Below are positions 12,061-23,755 of a stretch of DNA of 64,000 nucleotides, piece by piece. Below the pieces are notes generated by a model, which saw only the letters and a list, made by a program, of their open reading frames with translations, had not been told where the DNA came from and ran no database searches. Where the stretch lies: assembly GCA_015680685.1 (NCBI GenBank), contig MNCI01004534.1:1-64000 (forward strand). The letters run 5' to 3'. Within the stretch, counting starts at the first letter, position 1, and each line of letters opens with the position of its first letter. Source of the stretch: Gnetum montanum (Eukaryota > Streptophyta > Gnetopsida > Gnetales > Gnetaceae). The translations under genes were made by a program, and so were the position numbers.

Positions 12061-14600
12061 TTGTCTCTAAGCTAAAGGAAAATTGTACTACTCTCTATAT
12101 CTCTTGGTCATGGTCCTTAAATGACCTGATTTTATGAATTTTAAAAAGCCAAAATTAAGGGAAAAAAATTTCTTTATGCTTTTAATCATGTCTTAGAGGG
12201 CTCTCCCACATCTATCGATGGCCTTCTAAAGTAGCCAAATAGGGAGCCATGAATCTTGGGAAATTAAAAGCCTCATCCTTGAACCTTGCTATTAGAATAT
12301 GGGTTTAATGAGCATGAAGGAAGATGGCTCCATGACATTTTCTCCTAATTTAATTTATATAACCTATGGAACAAAAAAAATGCATGTTTCAACCTTTGTA
12401 TCCCTCACCCCATGAAACCTGAGGCTAAAATTTATTGTAAATGGAAATATTGCAACCCATGAGGTGCAATCTCACATACTTTATACTTTTAGGGCTGAAA
12501 AATGCTTCATAAGTGAGCAAAGCCTCAACTCCCAAGTAACAAGAGCTATATAATGTCTATATTAGCACTTGGGGGTTATTAAAAATGCCTTTTGGAATTC
12601 TATAATTGGCATTTTGATGGGTCTTATGGGGGGTATAATATTTACCACATTGGAGATACCTACTAGGAGGTATAACCCATCTATACCCATGTTGGGGGAT
12701 ATGACATCAACCATGCTCAATGAGGGGGTTATAAATTTTATCCCTAGCATTTCCCCTTCATCCCCTTCAATGTTGCACCTCTCCCCTAGTGTTGTTCCAA
12801 AATGGCCTAAAATTTCAACATTACTTCAACTCCGATGTTGATCCTACATGCCAATGTTGCTATTGGAAAGCCCAGCAAGGGTGGAAAAAGATAGTGAGAG
12901 CGAAATTCCCATTTAATATTTTTAGTAAATGGAAAGGCTTTGATGCCATGGGGATATAACACTTACCATGCATAGTAACCTTGTTGGATTTGAACAACCA
13001 CCATACTTGTACATAGTAGAAATCTATTAGTAATCAACCAAAATTTGTAGCCAAATATGTGGCCTGAAACCTATAAAAATGAAACCCCAACACCATGTAA
13101 CGATTCCAAAAATTTTACATTTTCACACTTTGACATTTAAGGGTATATTTTGCATTTAAGAGCTCTTGCAATCTTGCATATATGCTATTTTTTAAATCCC
13201 AGTGTGAAACCTTCATAGCCATTATTATCCAACTTTGAGATTGTGTGAATTTTGGGTACCAATGCTGAGCATTTTGGACTTTACTCCCAACATGCCTTTT
13301 CTTGGTAGCAAAATCCCCTGAAACATCTTACCCCCTACATCACCAACATTGTAGATTTGGTGTAAAGAGCAATAGGATTTGATAGCATTAGGACTCGTAC
13401 CCTTGGATTGTGGAGTTGATTGAGGCTTCGACAAACTCTAAACCCCCATTGAAGTAAACCCCTCTACTCATATAGGCACATGTTTGTACAAATTTCTTGA
13501 ACCATTCTTTATTTATGATAGAATAAAGTTTATAGTTCCATTTGTATGTAATTTTTATTCATTTTTTTCATTTCACTACATTTACTTTCTAGATCTGTAT
13601 TCACATTTTTATTTTTACAACCTCTTTTGACCCTCTTTAAGTCCTTGGGTGATTTGTTAGATCATCTAGGGCATCTCAAATCCTATTTTTTGTAAAGGTC
13701 TTTGGAATCTAGGGTCAAATATATTTCACTAGAATTTTCAATTTTCTAGTAATAAATATTTTTAGTCACAATAGTTTTCTAGTGCTAGGAGAAGGACCTT
13801 CATCCAATTTTTGTATCCAAGCCTATGACTAGATTGGTAACATTTCTTGACATTATATGAAATCTTTGATATATATATTATGCAAATTTTTGTAAACCCC
13901 CTTTTTTTTACTACCAAAACCAATTCTATAATCCATCCCCTTGCCATCAAAGCCTAGTGTGGAAGTTTTAGGTGTTTGCATTTTCAAAATTTTCACAATA
14001 GTTGCTATGAATTGTAAGGCTAGCATTGGTGCTTTCACCACACAAATCCTCATTTTCCCTTGCTATGAAAATTTTCTAGCAAAGGTAATGTTGATAAGCT
14101 ACCAAAGCCATTTCTTGTGGAAAGTCAAAATTTCTATTTTTGTATCAGCTAAATTAAAATCTCCTAAAGTAAACTCCTACCTCCAAGGTAGGAAAGAAAG
14201 TTGTAAGATTTTTCATCTTACCCTTCTTCTTTTCCCTTGCTATACCCAATGTGGGTGCAATTAGGAAGCCCAACATGGTTGGTGCTTAATGCCCACATTT
14301 TACCATCTTAAGTAAAGGGGTATATCCCCTTTGATGACCATTTACTATTTATAGCCTATAACATTTGTCAACCATTATTACCCTTTTTTTTAAGCTCTCC
14401 ATCAACTCTATTTACTATAATTTTCAGTTTTACCCATCCATTTATAACTATATTAAGATAATTTTTAGCTTTTCATCATGTCATTCAACCAATTGTTCTA
14501 TCCTTCAACTTCACTAACAATGGGTCCAACTAACAAGTTGTTAGGGTATATGACCCCAAGGACCCTACTGTGATCAAATGTAGATAGTCCTTGAGGCTTA
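12061..14600. other. No gene recognised, probable LTR and leader of element A
   Basis: Element A's gag begins near 14600, so its 5' LTR and leader should lie here, but I find neither a clear PBS nor a second LTR copy. A TATTTATAG-like site occurs near 14347. Short frames here look like chance. Confidence 0.3.
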
Positions 14601-16885
14601 GGGGGTGAAGTCCTGATTTCTCGATCATAAATGAAGATCACTACAACTTCATTTGTACCAAGATTCATGTTGGTATGCTAATTTCTCGTATGCAAGCAGA
14701 AGCTAAGAGAGAGTTCAAACTTACACAATGCGATGGGAAGGAATATATTCCTTCTTCATATGACCAAATCCCCCTTAATGAAACTCATGTGTGCATCCTA
14801 TCCTAATTAATTAAGATGGATGAGGCAGATGAGAAGGCTAGCTTGGATGAGTAACAAGAGGAGGAGGAGGATTTTGGAATAGAATTCAAACATGAAAATA
14901 GCCTGGGTGGGAAGTTTCTACAAGAAACCCTCAAAGCCACGATTCCTACCGCTACTCCCCTTGCCTCATCCATATGAAAAAATGCCCCAATACTCTAACC
15001 TTGCCTACCTACCCATGTTTGGATCTACTCCCATTATTGCACCACACAAAACATAACCAGTTCCACAGGCTACAATGTATAACCTCTTAATGCCTTTCAC
15101 CACATAGCCCTGGTCTATGTAGCCATTATTGGTGGTTGTTACCACCACCAACCCTCTAATCACTTAGATGGGGCTCACTACAGGATCCCAAGTAGCCTAG
15201 GGATCACATGCCTCTTTTTTCCCATTTATTCCTTAGATATTAGGATAAAAATATTTTTCTTTGTTTGGCCCACTGATCACCATGATGACACAACCTCTCC
15301 CCTTGGTACCACAATCAATAGTAAGGTCACACTCCTCCCAACAAACATTGTAGCCATTCATGAAAATTCCACAACCTGCAAGGGTATCTCAAGGCCTAGA
15401 TCAAGCCTTCCAAATGATCTAGAACTTAACTAAAGAGTTAAAAAGGCTTAAGGCCTCTACATCTCAAACCATTAAAATCATGAACTTTTATCAGGATGAT
15501 CCCATTAATCTTGTGGTCCCACCTTTAATGCTTCCTCCTAGTGTTCCCATTCCTCAATTTACAAAGTTCAATAGCAAAGGAGATCCTAACACTCATCTTA
15601 TAACCTTATACTTGGAGTGTTTGTCATTACAAGTCTAGCCATACATGATCATGAGAATATTCCATATGTCCCTTAAGGGAAAAGTGATTGAATGGTACCG
15701 TGTTCTACCAAGAGGATCTATATCCTTTATTGAAGACTTGATCACATAATTTGTTAACTATTTCAAGTATAACTTAAAGCCCAAAACCGTCCTTCACTAT
15801 TTGATGAAGATCAAGTAGGGATCCCTCGAACACATGCAAAAGTTCATCCAATGATGGAATGGATTGCTTAACAAGATACCAAAACCTATAAATGAAACTC
15901 ACCTTTTGGGTATGAGGGGGTAATTAATGCTTTAATCAAATCCAAACTGTACTACCTAGACCCTTGATCACTATGTTAAGCCTTCTCCTAGATCAAAAAA
16001 ATAAAGGATGCTATGGAGGCTAGCCATGACCCTTCCTATGTGGCATACAGGAATCAACATGCATGAAGGGACAAGGAAAGTGGTAAGCAGAACAATGTGG
16101 TAGTGGAAGTGATGACCAAAGAAATAAAGATAACCAATTAGGGGCGAAGAACCAATTAACCCAAGATCCCTACTAACAACCAAAAACGTTAACCCTCAAC
16201 ATCTAGGACCATTGCATTGACTACTTCTAGATCTAGCCTTGAGTGGAATGCTAGAATGAAATACACTAGGTTTCCTTGGAAACCATTTGAACTATTAGAG
16301 CAGCTATTGAAGAGTGGGAGAATCCAATACAAGAAAATGACTAAAGATGCCTACAATAGGTATCAAAGGCTATGTGAAATAGCTAAGTAAACCACTCGAG
16401 CAATAAAATATGACCCTCAAGTAGCTAAGTATTTCAAGCTTGACCACTTTTGCCACTATCATCAATTTCTTGGTCATGATACTAAATTCTACCTTGCACT
16501 AAAGGATGACCTACAAAAGATGATAGATAGGGCAAGTTGGTTCTAGATGTTTCTAACCCTTTTTGACCGTAGAACCAATTGATGCATGTGCACAAAGATC
16601 CATTGAATGCCAACAATAGCTCATACATCATATTACCATATAATGTTGATGACTATTGAAGGCCTATGAGGAAACCATTTGTGATTTGGGTATTCCCTAG
16701 CAATGAAAGGTGCGCTTCAGCTTCCACTAACTGAAGACCCCCTTTTATTTAAAGGATACCATTGCTGACATCCCCCAAAGATCCCTTCATCATTAGGATA
16801 CCCTAGCCAATTACAACTGAACCTACCCCTATAATGAAACAATAGCCTCCATTGGTGGCTAAATCCATAGCCTCTTCCTCATAGA
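14600..16885 (+). pseudogene. gag: Element A gag (Tat/Ogre-like)
   Basis: N-terminal motif (about 14641-14790): YNFICTKIH, then EFKLTQCDGKEYIPSSYDQI. A Pro/Thr-rich linker follows (about 14900-15470). The capsid-like gag core (about 15480-15980) reads FYQDDPINLVVPPLMLPP, FTKFNSKGDPNTHLITLYLE and EWYRVLPRGSISFIEDL. A knuckle-like motif (about 16429-16545) reads FCHYHQFLGHDTKFYLALKD with the last Cys replaced by Tyr. The same order is seen in elements C, D and F. Stops abound. The frame ends abruptly near 16885 at element B, and element A's protease resumes at 26705. Confidence 0.75.
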
Positions 16886-17532
16886 GTTACTACTAGAGTT
16901 AGAATAGTTTTTGAGTGCCCACTATAGGAGTCTGAGTGTGTACAGTTCTTTGTTCAAACACTAATGTACTTGAGTGCAACAGTATGACAGGAATAAAAAT
17001 GAACTATTTTGATAATCCTTATAGCACTAAGAATAGATTAATGTTTCCTTTAATGCACTTTACTTTAATGTATTTAAATTAAGCAATTAATTTCCAATTG
17101 TTAATGAACACAAGCATGACCACTTTGAGCATACATATAGTACTTGGTAACCCAACAACACTTAACATTTGGTAGTCCAATAGTGCTATATGTGTTCAAG
17201 ATGTGTTCATGAAGGTGGAATGAGTACTTGTGTTAGGCTAGCTAGGCCATAGATAAATTAAATCCTAAATTACTCTACCTTTCATCATTGTTGTAGGCAT
17301 TAAACTTATAAAAGATAAAATGATAAAAATCATGTACCTCAATTACACTTGAACTATATTCTTAAGCTTCACAAGTATAGTTGGGAAGATAACAAACATT
17401 CTTGATGCCTATTTCACTTCCTAGAGGAACTAGTGCACTAAAGAACTATAGGTTCATAGATTTTGATAGGATCACATGTGAACACCTTAGTGATTCATAT
17501 GGTTGGGCATAGGGGTACCTTGCCACTCACCA
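16885..17532 (+). repeat. Element B 5' LTR, truncated at its 5' end
   Basis: Aligns with the 3' LTR at about 26044-26704: both run through GAGTGTGTAC, TTAAATTAAGCAATTAATTT and GGTTCATAG to GGGGTACCTTGC. It ends ACTCACCA beside the PBS. The first part of the LTR, including the TATA box found at 25971 in the 3' copy, is missing. Confidence 0.8.
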
Positions 17533-17533
17533 T

Positions 17534-17551
17534 TGGCATCATTTCTAGGGA
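17534..17551 (+). other. Element B primer-binding site, decayed tRNA-Asp type
   Basis: TGGCATCATTTCTAGGGA, against the expected TGGCGCCGTTGCCGGGGA: six differences, four of them at CpG dinucleotides. It lies one base after the LTR end. Confidence 0.7.
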
Positions 17552-17692
17552 CCTTTTAGTTGTTTCATGCACTATATAGGATTTAGAGGAAATTATTCAA
17601 AATCATTAGAACAAACCCTAGAGTCATATCATATTTTACAATTACTACAACAAAATTTAAAAGCATAGTACATTTTTATCATCTAATTAAAA

Positions 17693-19575
17693 ATGTCTTC
17701 TTCTCACAAAAGTGCTTCTCTACCCAAGCCTAATGTAGCTCATCAACTAGTGCCTCAATAATATTGAATGGTATATGTTCATCCTGATAAGTATGTATCC
17801 AATTTCACCTTCATCCTACATCAGGATGAATAGTTGTGGTGATGTAACATGGAGGGCAACATTGTGTTGCTACTCGATTGATCTATTTCTACAATGCTTC
17901 ACCAAATACTTGTCCATCTAGGTCTTTAGGAACATCATGCTAAGTAGGTTGTGCAAGACAATGATGCCATGGATTATCATCCCACTAAGGCACAATGTCT
18001 TCAGTATCACTAGTTAGAACAACATCATGAATTTGTGAAGGAAAAATGATTTAATGATTCCCCATTCCTGTTGTACCAACAGGATGGTGGGGAACCCTTC
18101 TCTGGGGGTTTTCCATTTAGTGAAATTCCTCTCTTTAAATTTGATGAAGGGGATCAAAAACCAAAATTTTCAATCCATGATTCACAGTCCTAGTTTTGGT
18201 AAGAATGGATCCAATGACAAAGAAGGATCCAAAGAGGTAAATCAAGGCAAGGATCTGGACAAGAAACAAGATTCTGATTGTGGTAATAATCATTGAAGAG
18301 GTGGTAGTAGGCACTGTGATGGTGCTAGACCTCCTTCCTCCTCACCTTCATCATCATCATCTTCTTCTTCTTCTAGCTATGATTGTAACCACAGGGGGCA
18401 AGACCATGATGGGGGTGACAAAAATGACCGATGAAACCAAAATGATCAAAGGGACCATAGGAAAGGCAAGAACAAGGGCATGGACATTCAAGAGAGGCAC
18501 ATCACCATGAATAAAGGGGTAGTAGAGGGCATCGTAGGCACCATGATCAAGGCCTTGATGAGCCTTTACTTGCTACTTGAAGTTTACTAAACATTATAGA
18601 GGTAGTACAAATTAAAACAAGGCATGTAAAGGATAGATGGATCAAAAGACTAGATATGAAAAATATCCCTAGGTTTAAAGGGGGATATAACTCAGATCCA
18701 TAGAACCATCTCCAAGCTTTTCAAGATGCATGTGCCTTGCAAAACATAGAGAATGAATGGCAAAAACTAAAGTTTTTCCCATGTACATGCATCAAGGAAG
18801 TAGAAAATTGGTACTGATCCTTAGAGCTAGAATTTATGAGATGATGGAGTACCATGCTTGAATTGTTTAATCATAAATATAAAACATACTCTAGAGTGTC
18901 CAAATTGAGAAGGAAAATCCAAGGATAGAAACAAGGAACACATGAACCCTTGGATGCCACCATTGGTCGATACTATTCCTTAATGCATAAATGTCCTAGC
19001 CATGGTCATTTTTAATTGGATCAACTTTGCCACATTGTAGAAAAGCTTTGATTAGAAATGAAGAGAACCCTTGGTGTTTATTCCCAAGAGAAACTATCAA
19101 AATTAAGTGTCCACTAGATACAAAGATTAATCAAGAAAGTAGCTAAAGAGGAGGGTGAATTAAGAAAAAGAGAAAGTGTAGAAGAGTACAACCACAATCC
19201 TTCCATCTGAAAGAGAGAGGTTTGATTCTATGAAAATAAGGAAGAATCCACATTTGATGAGGTGGTGAATAGGAAAACCTTGTTGCTCCAAAATAGTTCA
19301 ATCTAAAATTATTACCAAGGTTGATTAGTTATGGGACTCCATGAATAGTGGATTTCAAGTTGTCCTAAAAATTGTTGAAGAGTCTACAGAATAAGGTAAT
19401 GATCATTAGTGTAGGAGGCACAAGGAAGTTCAACATGCCTATCAAATAGGTAAGGGAAAGATTGCTATAATAGAAGAAGTTGTAGGAAGTGAATTAGATG
19501 ATGATGGTGTGTGTGACGTCTGCTAGTATGAACATCCTAAGGGATGTTGCCCCATAGTGTCACACTTATAGGAGT
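17693..19575 (+). pseudogene. gag: Element B gag (Athila-like Ty3/gypsy)
   Basis: The frame opens at ATG 17693 (MSSSHKSASLPKPNVAHQLV). The region around 18280-18520 is low-complexity, rich in His, Gly, Asp and Lys codons depending on frame. The gag core (about 18660-19180) reads FKGGYNSDP, LQAFQDACALQNIENEWQKL, ELFNHKYKTYSRVSKL and HEPLDATIGRYYSLMHKCPS, parallel to the minus-strand gag at 2370-2960. A zinc-knuckle-like motif at about 19505-19560 reads CDVC, then YEHPKGCCPIVSHL. Multiple stops make it a pseudogene. Confidence 0.75.
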
Positions 19576-20240
19576 TTAGGGTGTATGCTTTGAATCCATG
19601 ACTAACACAAAGGAAAACATCTAGAAGATTATCTTATCCTTAAGGTAAATTTAGGAGATTCCACAAGCAACAATAATATTATCCCAACAGAACTCCACTA
19701 CAACCATATGAGTAGTATCAATAGTGGTAGCAACCATAGTTATGAATGCTGGCACCACCAAGGCAACAATACCCTTATAGACAACCTAATCCATAAGGGT
19801 ACTACATTTAGCAACCCCTATCTCCATGTGACTCCTAAAATCATGTTTCTACTTTCCAATCTCACTACCATCCTTCTGATTATTATCGAACTCATTCTCC
19901 ACATGAAAGAAAGGATACCACCTTTTACCCTTATCCTCCTCCTATTCCTACACATCTTGCTCCTCCAACCACATAGCTATCACCTACTCCATGTATGCAG
20001 GATGGACTACTAGCTCAACCACAACAATGCAACGCTACTAGGGCCATTAACCTAAAATTGGTTAATCAACTGAGTGATTTAGACACTTGATCAAAGAAAA
20101 TACCTTTTTCCCCACCAAGCAGCCCACGTAAGCCCTCAAAGTCACTTATGGTTGAAAACCTTGTTCCTTTGTCTTCCTTTGTCTCAAATACCTTTGAGTC
20201 CCCTACAAACCAAACAGCACCCAAGATCCATACTATTATG
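19576..20240 (+). pseudogene. Element B gag-protease linker
   Basis: A Pro/Tyr/His/Gln-rich low-complexity stretch with stops in every frame. It joins the zinc knuckle to the protease, as is common in this lineage. No domain is recognised. Confidence 0.45.
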
Positions 20241-20720
20241 GTTACTCACATCATATCTAATTGGATCCATGTTGGAAACCTTCCCAGAAAGTTAGCAGAT
20301 CTTGAAAGTCCTCTAATTTATTTATAGATTCTAGTGTCAACCTAATCTCTCATGAGATGTATACTGCCTAGAACCTACCTTCCTTAAAGAAGAGGAATAT
20401 CATATTAGAACTCACAAACTAGTCCATCACTATTCCATTAGGACCTGTAGAAGACATTGTGACCATTGTCTATGGGTGGTCTTATCCTATCAATTTCCTA
20501 GTGATCAAAGTGGAGAACTACAAATGGGATTTCCTAATCATCATGAAAAGGGCATGGCTTACCACCATGATGCAAGAATGGTCATTAAAGATCTTTCCTT
20601 GGAAATATCCAAAGAAAATACATTCAAAAAGATTAAGAAGAAGCATGTTCCATGCATTGTCTATAGTGATACAAGGTGAAATTGTGTGTAGAAACTTTGA
20701 CCTATGAAACAAGCATCTAT
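20241..20720 (+). pseudogene. pol: Element B aspartic protease
   Basis: Around 20310-20360 the plus strand reads LFIDSSVNLISHEM, the Ty3/gypsy protease site DSGASVNLI with the Gly changed to Ser and one residue missing. Downstream (20459-20700) parts of the protease body remain. The changed catalytic motif and nearby stops mean it is inactive. Confidence 0.65.
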
Positions 20721-20984
20721 CTTTCCATGCAAGTAGTGTGCACCAGAAGCATAAATTCAAAGGTGTCTATACGCAATAGCCACAAAATAGGAGGGCACCT
20801 AGTAGCTAACCACTAATTCTGAGAGTAGCATACTTTGCATGGTATCAACTGAAAGCTTAACATGCACATATGTACTAGAGCAAGTTCATCACCAACTCTC
20901 TAGTGATGAGACGTATTGGGGAGAGTTGGAGATTCTTAAAAATTTTAAGCAAGAGCCCCTTAAACTAACAATGTTATAGGTCAG

Positions 20985-22400
20985 AATGGAATATGTGTTT
21001 TTAAAAAATGGGAGGATAGTCATAATCAATGCAAATATTTCTCTAGAGAAGAAAAAGATGTTGTTGAATGTAGTTGAAAAATGGTCAATAGCTTTTGCTT
21101 GGTCATATCTTGAACTCACAAGGATTGATCATAGGATATGCCAACATCACATCTACACTAATCTAGCCATGAAGCCAAAGAAACAACCATGGAGGCAATT
21201 GAATCCCAAACTAAAGTAGATCATAAAAGAGGAAATCGAACAACTCCTCAAGGTGGGATTCATTTATCCCATTGTGGATATTGAGTGGGTTATTCCACTC
21301 ATGATTATACCAAAGAAAGGTGGCAAGTGATGGGTCTGCATCGATTTTTGGCTGTTGAATATGGCAACATTCAAGGATCATTTTTCATTTCCATTTGTTA
21401 ATTAGGTATTGGACACAACATATAGGCATTGCTACTATATTTTTATATATGGTTATAGTGGCTATAACCAAATTTAAATTGCACTAGAGGAATAGGCCAA
21501 AACAACATTCATGAGTCCCTAGAGAACTTTTACATATCGTAAGATGCCTTTTGGTTTGTGCAATGCTCCTGCTACATTCCAATGCCTAGTTTTTAGCATT
21601 TTCAATAGAAAATTGATAGTGGTGTCAAAGCCTTCATGAATGACTTCTCCACTTATGGAGCTACATTTGAGCAAGGCCTGGACTACCTTGAGCAAGTGCT
21701 AAAATGATGCATTGAAACCAACTTGCAACTCAATATTGGGGCACATATTATCATAAGTAGGAATTGAGGTAGACCTTGAGCAAATAAGGGTCATCCAAAG
21801 AATAACCCACCAACTAGAAACTATCAAAGATGTTCGATCATTCCTTGGACATGCTAGCTACTACTAGTGATTCATAGAGAATTTTTCTAAGATCGCAAAG
21901 TCATTGGTAGAACTAACAAAGAAAGATGCTCCATTTGTTTGGACCATGAAATGTAAAAATGCATTCCAATATCTGAAAGAAAAACTTGTAGAAACTCCAA
22001 TACTACAAGCACCTAACTGGTTTAGACCATTTCATTTGATGATAGATGCATACAATTATGCCTTGGGAAATCCACTTACATAGGTAGATGACAAGAAACA
22101 TCCATACCACGTCCATTGCGCTAGCCAAAGCATTGTGGGTGCACAACTAACTGCACCACTACAAAGAAAGAATTGATGTCAATGGTGTTTGCTCTAGAGA
22201 AGGTTAGGCATTAGGTGCTTGGATACAAGGTGTTTGTGCACACGGACCATAGTGTCATCTGCTTCCTGATGAACAAGCCAACGATAAGTCCCCATGTCAT
22301 ACAATGGTTGGTGATCTTGCAGGAATTCAATCTTATGATGGTAGATCGAAAGGGCATTGAAAATGAGGTTGCTAATCACTTGTCTTAGTTGTGATGGGAG
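20985..22400 (+). pseudogene. pol: Element B reverse transcriptase and RNase H
   Basis: The RT N-terminal region (20986-21219) ends FAWSYLELTRIDHRICQHH. Then come EEIEQLLKVGFIYPI (about 21230), a degraded CIDFWLLNMATFKDHF (about 21335), GYSGYNQI (about 21450), RKMPFGLCNAPATFQ (about 21540) and FMNDFSTYGATFEQGL (about 21637). The YxDD box has become MND, so the enzyme is dead. Connection motifs (SFLGHASYY, about 21840) lead into RNase H (NAFQYLKEKLVETPILQAPN, about 21960). The MPFGLCNAPATFQ and FMDDFS style is typical of the Athila branch, in agreement with the PBS. At least 10 stops or shifts are present. Confidence 0.8.
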
Positions 22401-22439
22401 AACAAAGAGAAAGAAAAGTAACTATCTAACATGTTTCCT

Positions 22440-23755
22440 AATGAGCTTCTCTTTGCTGAGGCTATAACTGAACAATTGCCCAATGAGCCTAAATGATATG
22501 ATGGTATTCTTACCTATCTTCTCACCCAAGAGATGCCATAAGGGTTGGACCATTGGAAGAAATAGTAGTTTCTTCACAAGGTAAAACACTTCATGAAGAT
22601 CAATGGACACCTCTACAATGTGTACACCAATGTCCTGGTTCATTGGTGTATCCCTGATGCCGATCAACTACATGTTCTACAAGATGCTCATGAAGGTTCT
22701 TGCAGATGACACTATGATAAGAGATTCATGGCCATTAAAATCTTGATGGCAAGGTACTATTGGCAAACAATCTTTAGGGATGCTCATGATTACATTTTCT
22801 CTCATGAACAATGCCAATGAGATGGTGGAATGATTACTCGAATAGAGGAACCTCAACAATGGATTCAACCACTAGAATCCTTCAACATCTGGGGCATTGA
22901 CTTCATGGGTTCCATCATGTCCATGTCAAATAGAAAGGTGTACATCATAGTCGTTGTTGACTATTATATGAAATGGATAGAAGCAACAGCCATCATCCAC
23001 TATAAATCTTTTACTTCCACTTTGTTTGTACAACAAAATGTTGTAAATAGGTTCAATATGCGAAATGCATTAATTTCTGATAATGGAGGTTACTTTACAG
23101 GCACTACTTTTAGGAAGCTCATGTAATGCTTGGGGCTTGCACATGAACTCACAAAACCCTACCACCCCAAAGCTAATGGTCAAGCTAAGGTTACCAACAG
23201 GGAAATCATAAGGATTCTAATAAGAACTATTAGCAAAAATAGGAAAGACTAGAGCACAAAACTCAACAATGCCCTTTGGGCCTACCACTCAACATGGAAA
23301 CTTCCTATAGGATATTCTCCCTATAAGCTTGTGTACATGAAATTACCAGCACTTCCTATTCAATTCGAGTTTCATACACTTTTAATAGTTTATGACCTTG
23401 CCCTTGACTTGAGTCTAGCACAAAAAGAAAGACTAATGAATCTCAACTTACTAGACAAAAATCAATTGGTGGCCCTATCATCTAACAAGTTGCACAAGGC
23501 CTACAACAAAAAGTGACATGACCTTAAAATTAGAAAAGTCAAATTTCATCCAGGAGATAAGGTTCTCTACTAGAACCCCACACATGTACCTCAACAAACT
23601 AAGTTCCAAATGTTGTGGGAAGGTCCTTACATCATTTATGAAACTTTTTCTTCTTGAGCCATGATGATCTACAAACCTAAGATCCCAAACAAGAAAAAGT
23701 TGGTCAACATACAAAAAATCAAACCTTTCCATGAGCATAAGCCAGCTAATACAAT
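22440..23755 (+). pseudogene. pol: Element B integrase
   Basis: Remnants of the HHCC zinc domain lie at 22680-22815 (DAHEGSCR, ARYYWQTIFRDAH, HEQCQ). The catalytic core runs from 22860: NIWGIDFMGSIM with the first Asp, ALISDNGGYFTGTTF (about 23070) with the second, and YHPKANGQAKVTNREI with the final Glu (about 23165). The C-terminal part reads HPGDKVLY, then KFQMLWEGPYIIYETF (about 23550-23650). No chromodomain follows. Several frames are still long (22830-23126, 98 codons), but internal stops remain. Confidence 0.8.
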
